From assembly GCF_000327485.1 (NCBI RefSeq), contig NC_019943.1, forward strand, positions 682,001 to 746,000: a stretch of DNA of 64,000 bases, written 5' to 3'. The position numbers and the translations under genes were made by a program. Under the pieces are notes generated by a model. It had not been told where the DNA came from. It did no database searches and saw only the letters and a list, made by a program, of their open reading frames with translations. This stretch comes from Methanoregula formicica SMSP. Its GTDB lineage: Archaea > Halobacteriota > Methanomicrobia > Methanomicrobiales > Methanospirillaceae. This document shows, in pieces, positions 27,561 through 35,881 of the stretch. Position 1 is the stretch's first letter. The number at the start of each line of letters is the position of its first letter.

Positions 27561-27855
27561 TGAAGCATTTATCTCCTTTCTCTAGTGGACGGACCGGGAT
27601 GCCTGGCCGGGCCGGGAAGGACCGGCCGGCCATGGCGATCGTACCCTTGCGGGAACGTGCCCTGCCGTCCCGAAAAAAGGGATACACATAAACCCGATGG
27701 CGGCCCATCATTTTTATCATCTGGTGATGAGGTCCACCATCAATCGCCCGGATCCGGGCTGATGACTTCTTGTTTTGATGGAGATGATGTCCGCACAGCG
27801 GTGGTAACAGACCGTCGGAACACCCGCGGAAAATCGAAGTATAGCGAGGTATATC
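27561..27855. promoter_or_regulatory. upstream region of thermosome gene
   Basis: No gene is seen. A TATA-like tttttatca near 27711-27719 is followed by a short inverted repeat (tcatc-tggt-gatga), and GAGGT sits at about 27846-27850 before the ATG at 27856. This is where heat-shock control of the chaperonin would act; no known operator was identified. Confidence 0.4.
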
Positions 27856-29508
27856 ATGGCGCAACAACTCGGGGGACAACCCATTATTATCGTAAAAGAA
27901 GGAACTACCCGGAACCGGGGAGAGGAAGCCCAGAACAGCAACTTTGCAGCGGCAAAGGCCGTTGCAGCAGCAGTCCGCTCAACGCTCGGCCCCAAAGGGA
28001 TGGACAAGATGCTCATCGATGGCATCGGGGACATCACGATCACGAACGACGGGGTGACGATCTTAAAAGAGATGGACATCGAGCACCCGGCAGCAAAGAT
28101 GATCGTGGAAGTGGCCAAGACCCAGGACGACGAAGTCGGTGATGGGACAACGTCCTCGGTTGTCATTGCCGGCGAACTGCTGAAAAGCGCCGAAGGGCTG
28201 GTTGTCCAGGGCGTCCACCCGACCGTGATCACGGAAGGGTACCAGATGGCCGCGGAGAAGGCGCTTTCAATCCTCGATGGCATCGCCGTCACCGTGAAGC
28301 CGACCGACACAGCGATGCTGAAGAAGATCTCCATTACTGCCCTGAGTGGCAAGAACGCGGAAGTACGGAAGGACCTGCTCAGCGATATCATCGTGAAGGC
28401 GGTAACGTCCGTCACCGACGCCGATGGAAAAGCCGACCTTGCCCACATCAATGTCACGAAAAAGGTCGGTGGCTCAGCTGATGACACAACCCTCATCGAA
28501 GGGATGGCCATCGACAAGGAACGGGTCCACCCGGCCATGCCCAAGTCAGTGACCGATGCAAAGATCCTGATCCTCAACGCGGCGCTGGAGTTCAAGAAGA
28601 CCGAGGTGAACGCGAAGATCAACATCTCCACCCCCGGGCAGGCCGCAGCATTCCTCGATGAGGAGGAGCACATGGTGCGTGCCATGGTGGACAAGGTGGT
28701 CAAGAGTGGCGCAACTGTCCTCTTCTGCCAGAAAGGGATTGACGATCTTGCCCAGCACTACCTGGCAAAGGCCGGCATCTTTGCCGTCCGCCGTGTCAAG
28801 AAGAGTGACAGCGAGAACCTGGCCCGGGCAACCGGGGCAAACCTCGTGACGAGCCTTGATGCCATCACCAAAAATGACCTCGGGTCAGCCGGCCTCGTTG
28901 AGGAGAAGAAGGTCTCGGGCGACGACATGATCTATGTCTCGAAGTGCAAGAACCCGAAAGCGGTCTCGATCGTTGTCCGGGGCGGCACGGTGCATGTTGT
29001 CGATGAACTCGAGCGGGCCATTCACGATGCCCTGATGGTGGTCTCGGTTGTTGTCGAAGGGAAGAAGGTCGTTGCCGGTGGTGGAGCCCCCGAGGTCGAG
29101 CTCTCGCTCCGGCTCCGCGAGCATGCCGCAACGGTCGGTGGCCGGGCCCAGCTCGCCATCGAAGCGTTTGCCGCATCGGTGGAGATCATCCCGCGGACCC
29201 TTGCCGAGAATGCCGGTGTTGACGCAATCAACATCCTTGTTGCGCTGCGCTCGGCTCACCAGGCCGGGAAGAAAACGGTGGGGCTTGATGCCGATGCCAA
29301 GAAACCGGCTGACATGCTGAAGGCGGGCGTTGTCGAGCCGCTCCGCGTGAAGACGCAGGCCATCTCCAGTGCGACGGAGGCAGCCGTCATGATCCTCCGC
29401 ATCGACGATATCATCGCAGCCCAGAAATCCGCCGGGCCGGCCGGAGGGATGCCTCCCGGTGGCATGGGCGGTATGGGTGGCATGCCCCCGGGTATGGGCG
29501 GGTACTAA
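27856..29508 (+). CDS. thsA: thermosome subunit (group II chaperonin)
   Basis: The 550-residue protein is a full-length group II chaperonin subunit that folds proteins inside a double-ring cage using ATP. Landmarks: [48 protein letters not shown] (ATP-binding GDGTT), a C-terminal [15 protein letters not shown], and the typical flexible Gly/Met tail ([14 protein letters not shown]). It appears as a single transcription unit with a T-rich stretch just after the stop. Confidence 0.97.
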   Translation: MAQQLGGQPIIIVKEGTTRNRGEEAQNSNFAAAKAVAAAVRSTLGPKGMDKMLIDGIGDITITNDGVTILKEMDIEHPAAKMIVEVAKTQDDEVGDGTTSSVVIAGELLKSAEGLVVQGVHPTVITEGYQMAAEKALSILDGIAVTVKPTDTAMLKKISITALSGKNAEVRKDLLSDIIVKAVTSVTDADGKADLAHINVTKKVGGSADDTTLIEGMAIDKERVHPAMPKSVTDAKILILNAALEFKKTEVNAKINISTPGQAAAFLDEEEHMVRAMVDKVVKSGATVLFCQKGIDDLAQHYLAKAGIFAVRRVKKSDSENLARATGANLVTSLDAITKNDLGSAGLVEEKKVSGDDMIYVSKCKNPKAVSIVVRGGTVHVVDELERAIHDALMVVSVVVEGKKVVAGGGAPEVELSLRLREHAATVGGRAQLAIEAFAASVEIIPRTLAENAGVDAINILVALRSAHQAGKKTVGLDADAKKPADMLKAGVVEPLRVKTQAISSATEAAVMILRIDDIIAAQKSAGPAGGMPPGGMGGMGGMPPGMGGY

Positions 29509-29530
29509 CCAGCCAATCTTTTTTTCTTTG
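29509..29530 (+). terminator. T-rich terminator after thermosome gene
   Basis: A T-rich stretch (about 29516-29528) with no hairpin follows the stop codon at once, as is usual for archaeal transcription termination. Confidence 0.5.
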
Positions 29531-29576
29531 AAAGCGGGTGTTACCCGGGTACCTCTTCTCAGTCTCTCTCTGCCTG

Positions 29577-29762
29577 AAAACTACCTCTTTGATTTGGGCT
29601 TATTTTTCGGATCGGAGCCCATTTTGAAAAACAGGTTTTTGGGAAATCGCGTTTTTTGGCGAATTACAGGGTGCGGATTTGGAACGGATGGTGAATTGGT
29701 GTTATTTTCTACAGTTGGGGGTCATTTCAGGCTCCAAAAATTGCTTAATCGGTGCCTTTTGG
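29577..29762 (+). repeat. dispersed intergenic element, copy A
   Basis: About 185 bp that recur at 56988-57172. By eye, the first block (29588-29669) matches copy B at about 71 of 82 positions without gaps. A second block (29731-29762) matches at about 25 of 32. The 60-61 nt between them differ. No open frame is conserved. It could be a small non-coding RNA, a repeat or the end of a mobile element. Confidence 0.75.
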
Positions 29763-29770
29763 ATGAGCGA

Positions 29771-29791
29771 TTACTGCCCCAAGGGCAGTAA
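29771..29791. repeat. perfect 9-bp stem-loop
   Basis: ttactgccc and gggcagtaa pair exactly around a 3-nt loop, directly after element copy A. There is no T-run after it. Confidence 0.55.
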
Positions 29792-29851
29792 GCGCTGGAG
29801 AATGTTGAAGATCATCAGAATTGAGATAGGAGAAAAACGAAGTTTTCGATG

Positions 29852-29869
29852 GAGCACCGTGAGGTGCTC
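29852..29869. repeat. perfect 7-bp hairpin with 4-nt loop
   Basis: gagcacc-gtga-ggtgctc followed by ttcgac. The design (stem, 4-nt loop, TTC/TCG edges) resembles the hairpins at 43478-43580 and 60611-60726. Confidence 0.5.
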
Positions 29870-29925
29870 TTCGACCCGCGCGAGGGAATCATGCCGGGCT
29901 TCCAGTAAACTGTGCCCGGTCAGAA

Positions 29926-29933
29926 TATAAAAC
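29926..29933 (+). promoter_or_regulatory. TATA box of exported-protein gene
   Basis: tataaaac lies in an AT-rich stretch. A start site about 25 nt on would give a leader of roughly 45 nt that contains the hairpin at 29974-29993. Confidence 0.5.
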
Positions 29934-29973
29934 ATTTTTACCTAACAAAATACAAAAGTAAACTAATAAATAA

Positions 29974-29993
29974 TAACTATTGAGAAATAGTTA
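29974..29993 (+). promoter_or_regulatory. hairpin in leader, four bases before ATG
   Basis: taactat and atagtta pair perfectly (7 bp, 6-nt loop) and end four bases before ATG 29998. No Shine-Dalgarno is seen between. It could be an operator or a translation-control stem. Confidence 0.5.
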
Positions 29994-29997
29994 TCCC

Positions 29998-30777
29998 ATG
30001 GATAAGAAAATTTCCGACCGCCTTCCGGTGATCTTGTTGCTGCTTATCGGGATTATCCTGATCGCGGATATCATCAATGTATTTGCCCTTGGCAGCCCGT
30101 CGTTGTTCACTCTTCTCGTCAAGCCGGCCGGAGCCGGCTCTGATGTGAAAAGCTCCCCATCATCAGCATTCACCGGCACCGCCGCCCCGGGTAACGTATC
30201 GGCCAGCGGGGGCGGGGCTGCGGGTTCCGCAATCTTCGTCCCAACGACTGCGACCCCGGTACCGGTTGTGAGTTATGTTTCTTCGGTCACACCCGTCATC
30301 AATGGCGAAGACCGGCTGGTATACCGGACCCTGGCTGCACCTTCCCAGACATCAGATGAGAGTTCGTATGCGTATATCTATTCGGGAGATCTTTCCTATT
30401 ATCTCGGCGAGGCCCCGACTGCCATGAACGTGAATGTCAGGGAACCGCCACTCGTGATCGAGTACGAGGTCACCCCGCTGATTGTTCACGACAGTAAGAT
30501 CGGGGGCAACAAAACAACGTCCGCAAAAAAAGCGGGAATAACCGATGATCTTCTCAATATCACCTATATCTGCCCCCAGTCGGAATTCACCGTCACGATC
30601 TATGATCCCCGCTCCCATCAGGAGATCATGCAGGATGGGTTCGGTCTCGAATACGGTCATATCACGAAAAAGACGTTTACCATCCGGAATGCCGGGGAGT
30701 ATATCGTCCAGTTCGACGGCAACCAGGTGGACGCCCATGTCGACATGAAGATCAAGCGCGAAGGAAATATTATCTGA
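29998..30777 (+). CDS. exported or membrane-anchored hypothetical protein
   Basis: The 259-residue protein has an N-terminal hydrophobic helix (PVILLLLIGIILIADIINVF) after a short charged start, as in pilin-like or signal-anchor proteins. A Ser/Thr/Ala/Gly-rich linker follows, then a C-terminal beta domain (about residues 135-255) with VNVREPPLVIEYEVTP and TFTIRNAGEYIVQFDG. I do not recognise the family; it probably faces outward. Upstream DNA is very AT-rich and holds a TATA box and hairpin. No operon partner is evident. Confidence 0.8.
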   Translation: MDKKISDRLPVILLLLIGIILIADIINVFALGSPSLFTLLVKPAGAGSDVKSSPSSAFTGTAAPGNVSASGGGAAGSAIFVPTTATPVPVVSYVSSVTPVINGEDRLVYRTLAAPSQTSDESSYAYIYSGDLSYYLGEAPTAMNVNVREPPLVIEYEVTPLIVHDSKIGGNKTTSAKKAGITDDLLNITYICPQSEFTVTIYDPRSHQEIMQDGFGLEYGHITKKTFTIRNAGEYIVQFDGNQVDAHVDMKIKREGNII

Positions 30778-30824
30778 TCCCTCCTTTTTTACTCCCGGGC
30801 ATTTTTCCGATAATTATGTTTCCT

Positions 30825-31229
30825 CTATCGCGAATAGATCTCCCCGTCATTCAGGAGATATATGTCAATGTCTTTTTTGATGAGTCGTCCGTGGATCCGT
30901 TCCGTGTTCTCGGAGCGGAGCCGGTTGATCAGCTCCATGGGATCTTCGGGTAGCGGGATACCCCGTTTGGCCATCTCTGCATAAAATGCCGCAGTCACGT
31001 CCATCAGATCCGATCCCTGTCTGAATGTACAGATAGGAGTCACATCGAGAAACCGGAGTGCGTTCAGGGTTATCATTGCCTTCATGATTTTCTGCCGCGC
31101 CCGCTTCTCGGTTACGCAGATGTCTGCCCGGCTTGTGCCATAGATCTCTGCGATCTGCCCAAGCGTCATCCCCTGTTTGCGGTACCGCAGGACTTCCATC
31201 ATTTTTTTGGAGAGTATCGTGTGTTTCAC
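30825..31229 (-). CDS. Tfx-family DNA-binding regulator
   Basis: The 134-residue form has an N-terminal helix-turn-helix (LSKKMMEVLRYRKQGMTLGQ, IAEIYGTSRADICVTEKRAR) and a C-terminal domain as in Tfx, the protein that binds downstream of the fmdECB promoter in Methanothermobacter. The start was taken as GTG 31229, where the family normally begins. A longer frame from ATG 31340 overlaps the ECF T-component stop as ATGA and would add about 37 very basic residues, so that start is possible too. It is linked to the ECF transporter genes and may regulate them or respond to their cargo. Confidence 0.82.
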   Translation of the reverse strand: MKHTILSKKMMEVLRYRKQGMTLGQIAEIYGTSRADICVTEKRARQKIMKAMITLNALRFLDVTPICTFRQGSDLMDVTAAFYAEMAKRGIPLPEDPMELINRLRSENTERIHGRLIKKDIDIYLLNDGEIYSR

Positions 31230-31336
31230 GTCCCTGTCCTTTTTTGCCCGGCGGGCTCTCTTCTTATGAGAACGACGGAGACTGTTCCGGCCCGGGCGGC
31301 GAGCGAATCGTTTCTTTGGGGAAGGCTGCAGCGGCA

Positions 31337-32149
31337 TCATCCCCCTCCCGGGATCCCCGTAACGAGAATGAGCACGAGCACAAGGACTGCCAGTCCTGCC
31401 ACCATCCCTGCATCCGCCCGGCTGAACTCCTGCGACCGGCAGCAGGCCGGGTTCTCCGACTGGCGGAAGCCCCGGGCCTGCATGGCATCGGCCGTGTATT
31501 TCGACCGCTTGAGGAGGGAGACGGTGACCGGGGCAAAGAGCGCCACGAGCCGGTTGCTGTTCCCAACAAGGCTCCCTTTGTCCAGCTCGAATCCCCGCGA
31601 CCGCTGGGCGTCGATGATCTGCCGGGTGTCATCGGCAAGTGCGGTTGTTGACCGGAGGGCATACCCGAGCGAGAATGTGAGGATCGGCGGGGCCCGCATG
31701 CCCCGGAGGCTCCTCACCAGGTCATCGGGAGAGGTGGTCATGACAAAGAGGAACGATATCCCGGCGAGCGTGAGGAGCCGGAGGCCCATCGAGAGGGCGA
31801 AGAGGATTCCCCCTGTCGTGACTTCCGGGTGGAGGATGCCGATTTCCGCGGAGAACCAGACTGTGCCGGACGGTGCCTTTGAGAAGAAACTGTCGAGCAC
31901 GATCACGAGGAGGAGGAGCGGGAGGATGAGTGTAAGCGCTTTTCCTAGAGCCGTCCCCATCCGCGAGGTGATGGCAAGGACCAGCAGGAAAAGAAATACC
32001 AGGGCCAGTGCAGAGAGCGAGCTGAACAGGAGCGCCGCGATGCTCACGACAAGGACCATGAGAAGTTTCGTACGGGGGTCGAGGCGATGAAGGAAGGAGG
32101 TGCCCGGCCGGAAGCGGAGGAGGGCGAGCCTCCTGGCCTTCTTTGTCAT
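31337..32149 (-). CDS. ECF transporter T component (EcfT/CbiQ)
   Basis: The roughly 270-residue membrane protein has several helices and the two coupling motifs of EcfT with the Arg-Gly pairs: AQRSRGFELD and AMQARGFRQ in the cytoplasmic region, which press on the ATPases. LHRLDPRTKLLMVLVV near the start is typical for the family. The start was set at ATG 32149; GTG 32191 would overlap the ATPase gene. It is the third gene of an S-A-T set and is followed by the Tfx gene. Confidence 0.9.
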   Translation of the reverse strand: MTKKARRLALLRFRPGTSFLHRLDPRTKLLMVLVVSIAALLFSSLSALALVFLFLLVLAITSRMGTALGKALTLILPLLLLVIVLDSFFSKAPSGTVWFSAEIGILHPEVTTGGILFALSMGLRLLTLAGISFLFVMTTSPDDLVRSLRGMRAPPILTFSLGYALRSTTALADDTRQIIDAQRSRGFELDKGSLVGNSNRLVALFAPVTVSLLKRSKYTADAMQARGFRQSENPACCRSQEFSRADAGMVAGLAVLVLVLILVTGIPGGG

Positions 32150-32168
32150 TCCCGTCCCGGCCGGCGGG

Positions 32169-33713
32169 TCATGGCACTCCAGGATCGCCACCCCCGGCAG
32201 GGATCACCCATTCTCCCGGGGAATGGGAGTTGTCATGCGTTTCCGTCACTCTCCGGTAATCTCCTGCAATGCGCCCGCCGGCAATCCGGATGAAACGGTC
32301 GCCGCACGATTCCGCGAACTCCTCGTCATGGGTTGCGAGGATGACGCACTTTTTCCCGGCGCATAACGTCCGGAGCAGCGAGGACAGCGAGTGTTTCAGC
32401 CCGGGGTCGAGGCCGAAGGTCGGTTCGTCGAGGACGACAACCGGTGTCTCCATCGAGAGGATACCGGCGAGTGCGACCCGCTGCTTCTCGCCACCGGAGA
32501 GCCCGAGCGGGGGCGTTGCCGGGTCGATGTGACTGAGGGAGCACATGTGTATGGCTGTCTGCACCGCCTCGTCGAGTATGCTGCCGATCTTCCCGAGGTT
32601 TCGGGGGCCGAACGACACTTCGCCGGCGATAGTGTCCTCGAAGAGCTGGTGATCCGCGTGCTGGCCAAGGAGCCCGACCGTCCGGGCCGCTTCCGCAACG
32701 GTCTTTCCCGCGAGCGGACTGGTGCCGAGGAGGACGACCCCCCCGTCGGGAACTAGGAGGCCGTTGCAGTGTTTTAAGAGCGTTGTCTTCCCCGAGCCGT
32801 TCGGGCCGGTGATGACCGCAAGTTCCCCGGGATAGAAGTCGAGGCTCACCTTCGAAAGGGCCGGTCCTTTCTGTCCCGGGTAGGTGTACGTCACGTTCCG
32901 GAGCGAGAGCACCGGAGCCGGATGAATGGCCGGGATCTCCCGGCGGCCCAGCTGGAACCGGGTGGCAGCCGGCCCCGGTTTACCGAAGGCATCCCCCCCG
33001 GCGGCCGGCCTGGTATCGGAGACGACCGTCCCGTCCTGCATGGCGATCCAGCGGTCGGCAATCGCATGGAGCCAGGTTGTGCGGTGCTCGAAGATGACAA
33101 TCGTGATCCCGGTCTCCTTTTTGAGGTCGTGCAGGAGGCCTGCCAGTTCTGCCGCAGCAGGGGGATCGATCCCGGAGAAGGGTTCGTCCATGACAAGGAC
33201 TTTCGGGCGGGCAGCGAGGACGGATGCGATAGCGACCCGCTGCCGTTCCCCCCACGACAGGTCGGCTGTTGTCCTTCCCAGCAGGTGCCCGATCCGGAGG
33301 AGCGAGACAGTCGTTTCGATCCTCGTCTGGATCTCTTCTTCCGGGAGGTTCTGGGCTTCAAGCGCAAAGGCGATCTCGCTCTCGACATCACTGGTCACGA
33401 TCTGGTATGCGGGGTCCTGGAAGACGAGGCCGACCGTCCGGGCAAAGTCGGGGACATCGTGCTCCCGCGTGTCCAGCCCGGCTGCGACAACACGGCCGTC
33501 CATGGTCCCCCGGGTGGCATGGGGGATGAGCCCGTTCAGGCACCGGGCAAGGGTGGACTTACCGGAGCCGCTGTGCCCGGTGACGACCACAAATTCCCCG
33601 GGATCAATGGAAAGGCTGATGGTGCGGAGGGCAAAGCCGGCCCTTCCTGAAATGGATGGCGGGTACCGGAACGAGAGCCCGCGGATCGTAATAACGGGAT
33701 CATGCCCCGTCAC
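32169..33713 (-). CDS. ECF transporter ATPase, two fused nucleotide-binding domains
   Basis: The 514-residue protein contains two ABC ATPase domains. The first has VVTGHSGSGKSTLARCLNG, signature LSWGERQRVAIAS and Walker B VLVMDEPFSGID. The second has VITGPNGSGKTTLLKHCNG, LSGGEKQRVALAG and VVVLDEPTFGLDPG. Both have H-loop histidines. This fused form matches YkoD/EcfA1-A2 of energy-coupling-factor importers. GTG 33713, with GGGGGTGG before it, overlaps the S-component gene by 14 bp; the much longer open frame is a shadow over that gene. Confidence 0.93.
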   Translation of the reverse strand: MTGHDPVITIRGLSFRYPPSISGRAGFALRTISLSIDPGEFVVVTGHSGSGKSTLARCLNGLIPHATRGTMDGRVVAAGLDTREHDVPDFARTVGLVFQDPAYQIVTSDVESEIAFALEAQNLPEEEIQTRIETTVSLLRIGHLLGRTTADLSWGERQRVAIASVLAARPKVLVMDEPFSGIDPPAAAELAGLLHDLKKETGITIVIFEHRTTWLHAIADRWIAMQDGTVVSDTRPAAGGDAFGKPGPAATRFQLGRREIPAIHPAPVLSLRNVTYTYPGQKGPALSKVSLDFYPGELAVITGPNGSGKTTLLKHCNGLLVPDGGVVLLGTSPLAGKTVAEAARTVGLLGQHADHQLFEDTIAGEVSFGPRNLGKIGSILDEAVQTAIHMCSLSHIDPATPPLGLSGGEKQRVALAGILSMETPVVVLDEPTFGLDPGLKHSLSSLLRTLCAGKKCVILATHDEEFAESCGDRFIRIAGGRIAGDYRRVTETHDNSHSPGEWVIPAGGGDPGVP

Positions 33714-34245
33714 GCGATACCACCCCCGCCCTGATGAGCCGGGCAAGGACCAGCGCTGCGACAATGCCCCCGAGCCCGCCGAAGATGAAGTGCGTGATGG
33801 ACGCAGTCCCGATCCCGATGACGATGAAGGCTGCCGGGATCCCGAGGAACGTCTGGAGGGCGTAGTTGACTGCCATCTTGGCGAGGTTCCCGCAGGCCCC
33901 GGCAATGAACCCGGCGGCCGGGTGGTCGAGACGGTAGAAGAAGAGGAACCCGAGGAGGTCAATTGTCCCGCCCAGCGCAACGTAGATGAAGATATTGAAG
34001 ATGTGGAGGGTGTTGAGCCCAAAGAGGGTCGCGAGGATCCCGGAGATGAGCCCGATGAAGGTCCCTGCCCCCGGCTTCTTCACGATGCCGACGCCGATGA
34101 TGACCGGGACCACCCAGTAGATTCCGGTGTGGCCGGGGATCTTCAGCGGGATGGTGAACGCCGTGTTCAGGACCACGATGAGGGTGGCGCAGAGCGAGAG
34201 CAGGGCGACCTCGTGCAGGGAGAAGTAGGGTCTCTTTACCGGCAT
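33700..34245 (-). CDS. ECF transporter S component (YkoE-like)
   Basis: The 181-residue protein has five or six transmembrane helices and begins YFSLHEVALLSLCATLIVVL. It has the membrane layout of substrate-binding S subunits and the family phrase LGGTIDLLGF. The gene order S, fused ATPase, T is the same as in ykoEDC, which imports a thiamine precursor in Bacillus; the cargo here is not shown by sequence. It overlaps the ATPase gene by 14 bp and begins just past the permuted surface-protein gene. Confidence 0.88.
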   Translation of the reverse strand: MPVKRPYFSLHEVALLSLCATLIVVLNTAFTIPLKIPGHTGIYWVVPVIIGVGIVKKPGAGTFIGLISGILATLFGLNTLHIFNIFIYVALGGTIDLLGFLFFYRLDHPAAGFIAGACGNLAKMAVNYALQTFLGIPAAFIVIGIGTASITHFIFGGLGGIVAALVLARLIRAGVVSRDGA

Positions 34246-34246
34246 T

Positions 34247-35062
34247 TTAACTCGTCCTCACGAATTCTGTCCTGATCCTGAGGGCGAAATCGTCCGGCTG
34301 GGGGTGATCGGTTGCGACGAGGAGAAGCGTATCGTACCCTGCATCTCCACCGGTAGCGGTGATATAGAACGTCCCGTTCAGGTTTGTCGTGTCCGTGATC
34401 CCACCCATAGGCTTCGTAAGATTTGCCGCAATATGCAGTGCCCCCTGGCCACTCAAGGGCCCGCTGAACCACATCTGGCGGGTTGTGGCGGTCATGCTCC
34501 GGAGATCTGCGACCTGGTTATTGGAGACGGCGACAGTATACCCGTGTGTGCCGGACACTCGAAGAGGGGAAGCTGCGGGCATGGAAGAACCCGCTGGTGC
34601 ATCTCCCGTCACGACATAAGCGCACTGCCGGATCCCCGTCTGGCGGTTCGTCCGTGTTGGCACCCCGGTTCTGTTCGTCAGGCCATAGACATGGAAGACG
34701 GCCCTGCCCGAGAGGCTGGTAAAATTATATGTTACCCTTACTATCCCAAGCCTCTTGACCATGGGATTGCCGCTGACCGGTGTTGTATTGGCATCAATGA
34801 ACATCAGGAACCAGCTCTCGTTATCAAGGACGTCCTGCCCCGGGTCGATGCCCAGAGGGTTGTAACTGGGACGCCATGGTTGTGGACCGTACAGGAATCC
34901 TGCTTTGGTGAAGACCTGATCGGTGAATACACCCGGCACCAGTTCTGTTTGCCCCAGGGAAGTCGGGAACAGGGTGTCCCCGACCATGTCGAGTATGACC
35001 ATCCCCCCGAGAAAGCAGCCGATAAGGACGAATACCAGTCCGACCCGGGCACGGAACTCCAT
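34247..35062 (-). CDS. membrane-anchored surface protein with permuted repeat domain
   Basis: The 271-residue protein has an N-terminal signal anchor (VGLVFVLIGCFLGGMVILDM). The rest is one copy of the beta-rich domain that recurs in the proteins at 37601, 46471 and 47731. The halves are in reversed order: the YGPQ-x-W / GQD / LMFID / VRVTYNFTSLSGRAVFHVYG half comes first (about residues 50-130). The ALHIAANLT / GTFYITATGGDAGYDTLLL / PDDFALRI half comes last (about residues 205-265). This suggests circular permutation. It starts 2 bp after the TiaS-like gene on the same strand. Function is unknown, probably cell surface. Confidence 0.82.
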   Translation of the reverse strand: MEFRARVGLVFVLIGCFLGGMVILDMVGDTLFPTSLGQTELVPGVFTDQVFTKAGFLYGPQPWRPSYNPLGIDPGQDVLDNESWFLMFIDANTTPVSGNPMVKRLGIVRVTYNFTSLSGRAVFHVYGLTNRTGVPTRTNRQTGIRQCAYVVTGDAPAGSSMPAASPLRVSGTHGYTVAVSNNQVADLRSMTATTRQMWFSGPLSGQGALHIAANLTKPMGGITDTTNLNGTFYITATGGDAGYDTLLLVATDHPQPDDFALRIRTEFVRTS

Positions 35063-35063
35063 A

Positions 35064-35768
35064 TTAATCCCTTTTATCGTCTACCAGGCGGTCTTTTTCC
35101 TGTTTCACGAAAACGACCGTCCTGCCGCACACCGGGCAGAAGCGGGGGGACTTGCCCGGACGGAAGTACACGGTTCCGGTGGTATACTGCGTGCCGTCAA
35201 GGGAACAGACTTCATCGACTCCTGCCTCAAAAAGCCGTTCCACGGTGCAGGAGTCCAGAATGCTGCGGACTATCCCTTTCTGGAGGTATCGCCCGTCGCA
35301 TTTCAGGTAGGCGAGCCCAAGTCCGGCCATGGCGCCGATGACCCCGTCCTCAGTGCCCCCGAGGCCCTTGAGCCGGATATGCAGGTTCTTTGCAAGCGTC
35401 CTGGCCCGCTCCTGGGTGAGAACGGAGCATTTTGCGTCCTGCCCGTACACGATCAGGGAAGGCGTAATCTGCCTCTCGGATGCCACGGCCAGGCCGGGAT
35501 CGCTGCCTTCCAGGAAATCGTCGAGCATGACCTGTTCGGCGATCTCGAAGAGGTGATCCATGGCATCGTCCGCGTCTGTCTCCACGTGGATGACGGCATC
35601 GCTGTTGTGCGAGGTGTACGGGATGTCGGGGTGGACGTAAAGCTGGTGGCGAGTGACGCCGAAAACCGGGTAGTCGCGGGCGATGGTGTCGGCGATGGCA
35701 CGCGCCAGTTTCCCGGTCCCCCTGGGCCCGGTCAGCGTGTCCGTATCGTCAATGCAGATGTAGATCGT
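35064..35768 (-). CDS. TiaS-like protein with C-terminal zinc-ribbon half; non-ATG start
   Basis: Translation upstream of the first conventional start (GTG 35585) gives 61 more conserved residues beginning IYICIDDTDTLTGPRGTGKLA, the ATP/metal motif of TiaS-like proteins. The frame is closed by TAG just beyond, with no ATG, GTG or TTG between. The best start is ACG at 35768, which has AAAGGAG about 9 nt upstream. The product is then about 234 residues, ending in FCPVCGRTVVFVKQ, a zinc-ribbon-like half. TiaS makes agmatidine in tRNA-Ile; this shorter protein is a relative with unknown target. It lies just ahead of the permuted surface-protein gene. Confidence 0.78.
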   Translation of the reverse strand, partial: TIYICIDDTDTLTGPRGTGKLARAIADTIARDYPVFGVTRHQLYVHPDIPYTSHNSDAVIHVETDADDAMDHLFEIAEQVMLDDFLEGSDPGLAVASERQITPSLIVYGQDAKCSVLTQERARTLAKNLHIRLKGLGGTEDGVIGAMAGLGLAYLKCDGRYLQKGIVRSILDSCTVERLFEAGVDEVCSLDGTQYTTGTVYFRPGKSPRFCPVCGRTVVFVKQEKDRLVDDKRD

Positions 35769-35881
35769 ACGGGTTTGCTCCTTTGGCAGGTGAGAGATAT
35801 GCTACTGTTTTGTTTAACCTTTTGCAAATGTTAACAGGAAAGCCTGAACGGGATTTGCAGTGAGTTCCTTAGCTGACCGGA

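Noticed and set aside
33700-34245. Firm assignment of the ECF importer to thiamine precursor
   Set aside because: Gene order matches ykoEDC, but no thiamine riboswitch or thi genes are nearby and the S component does not show its ligand.
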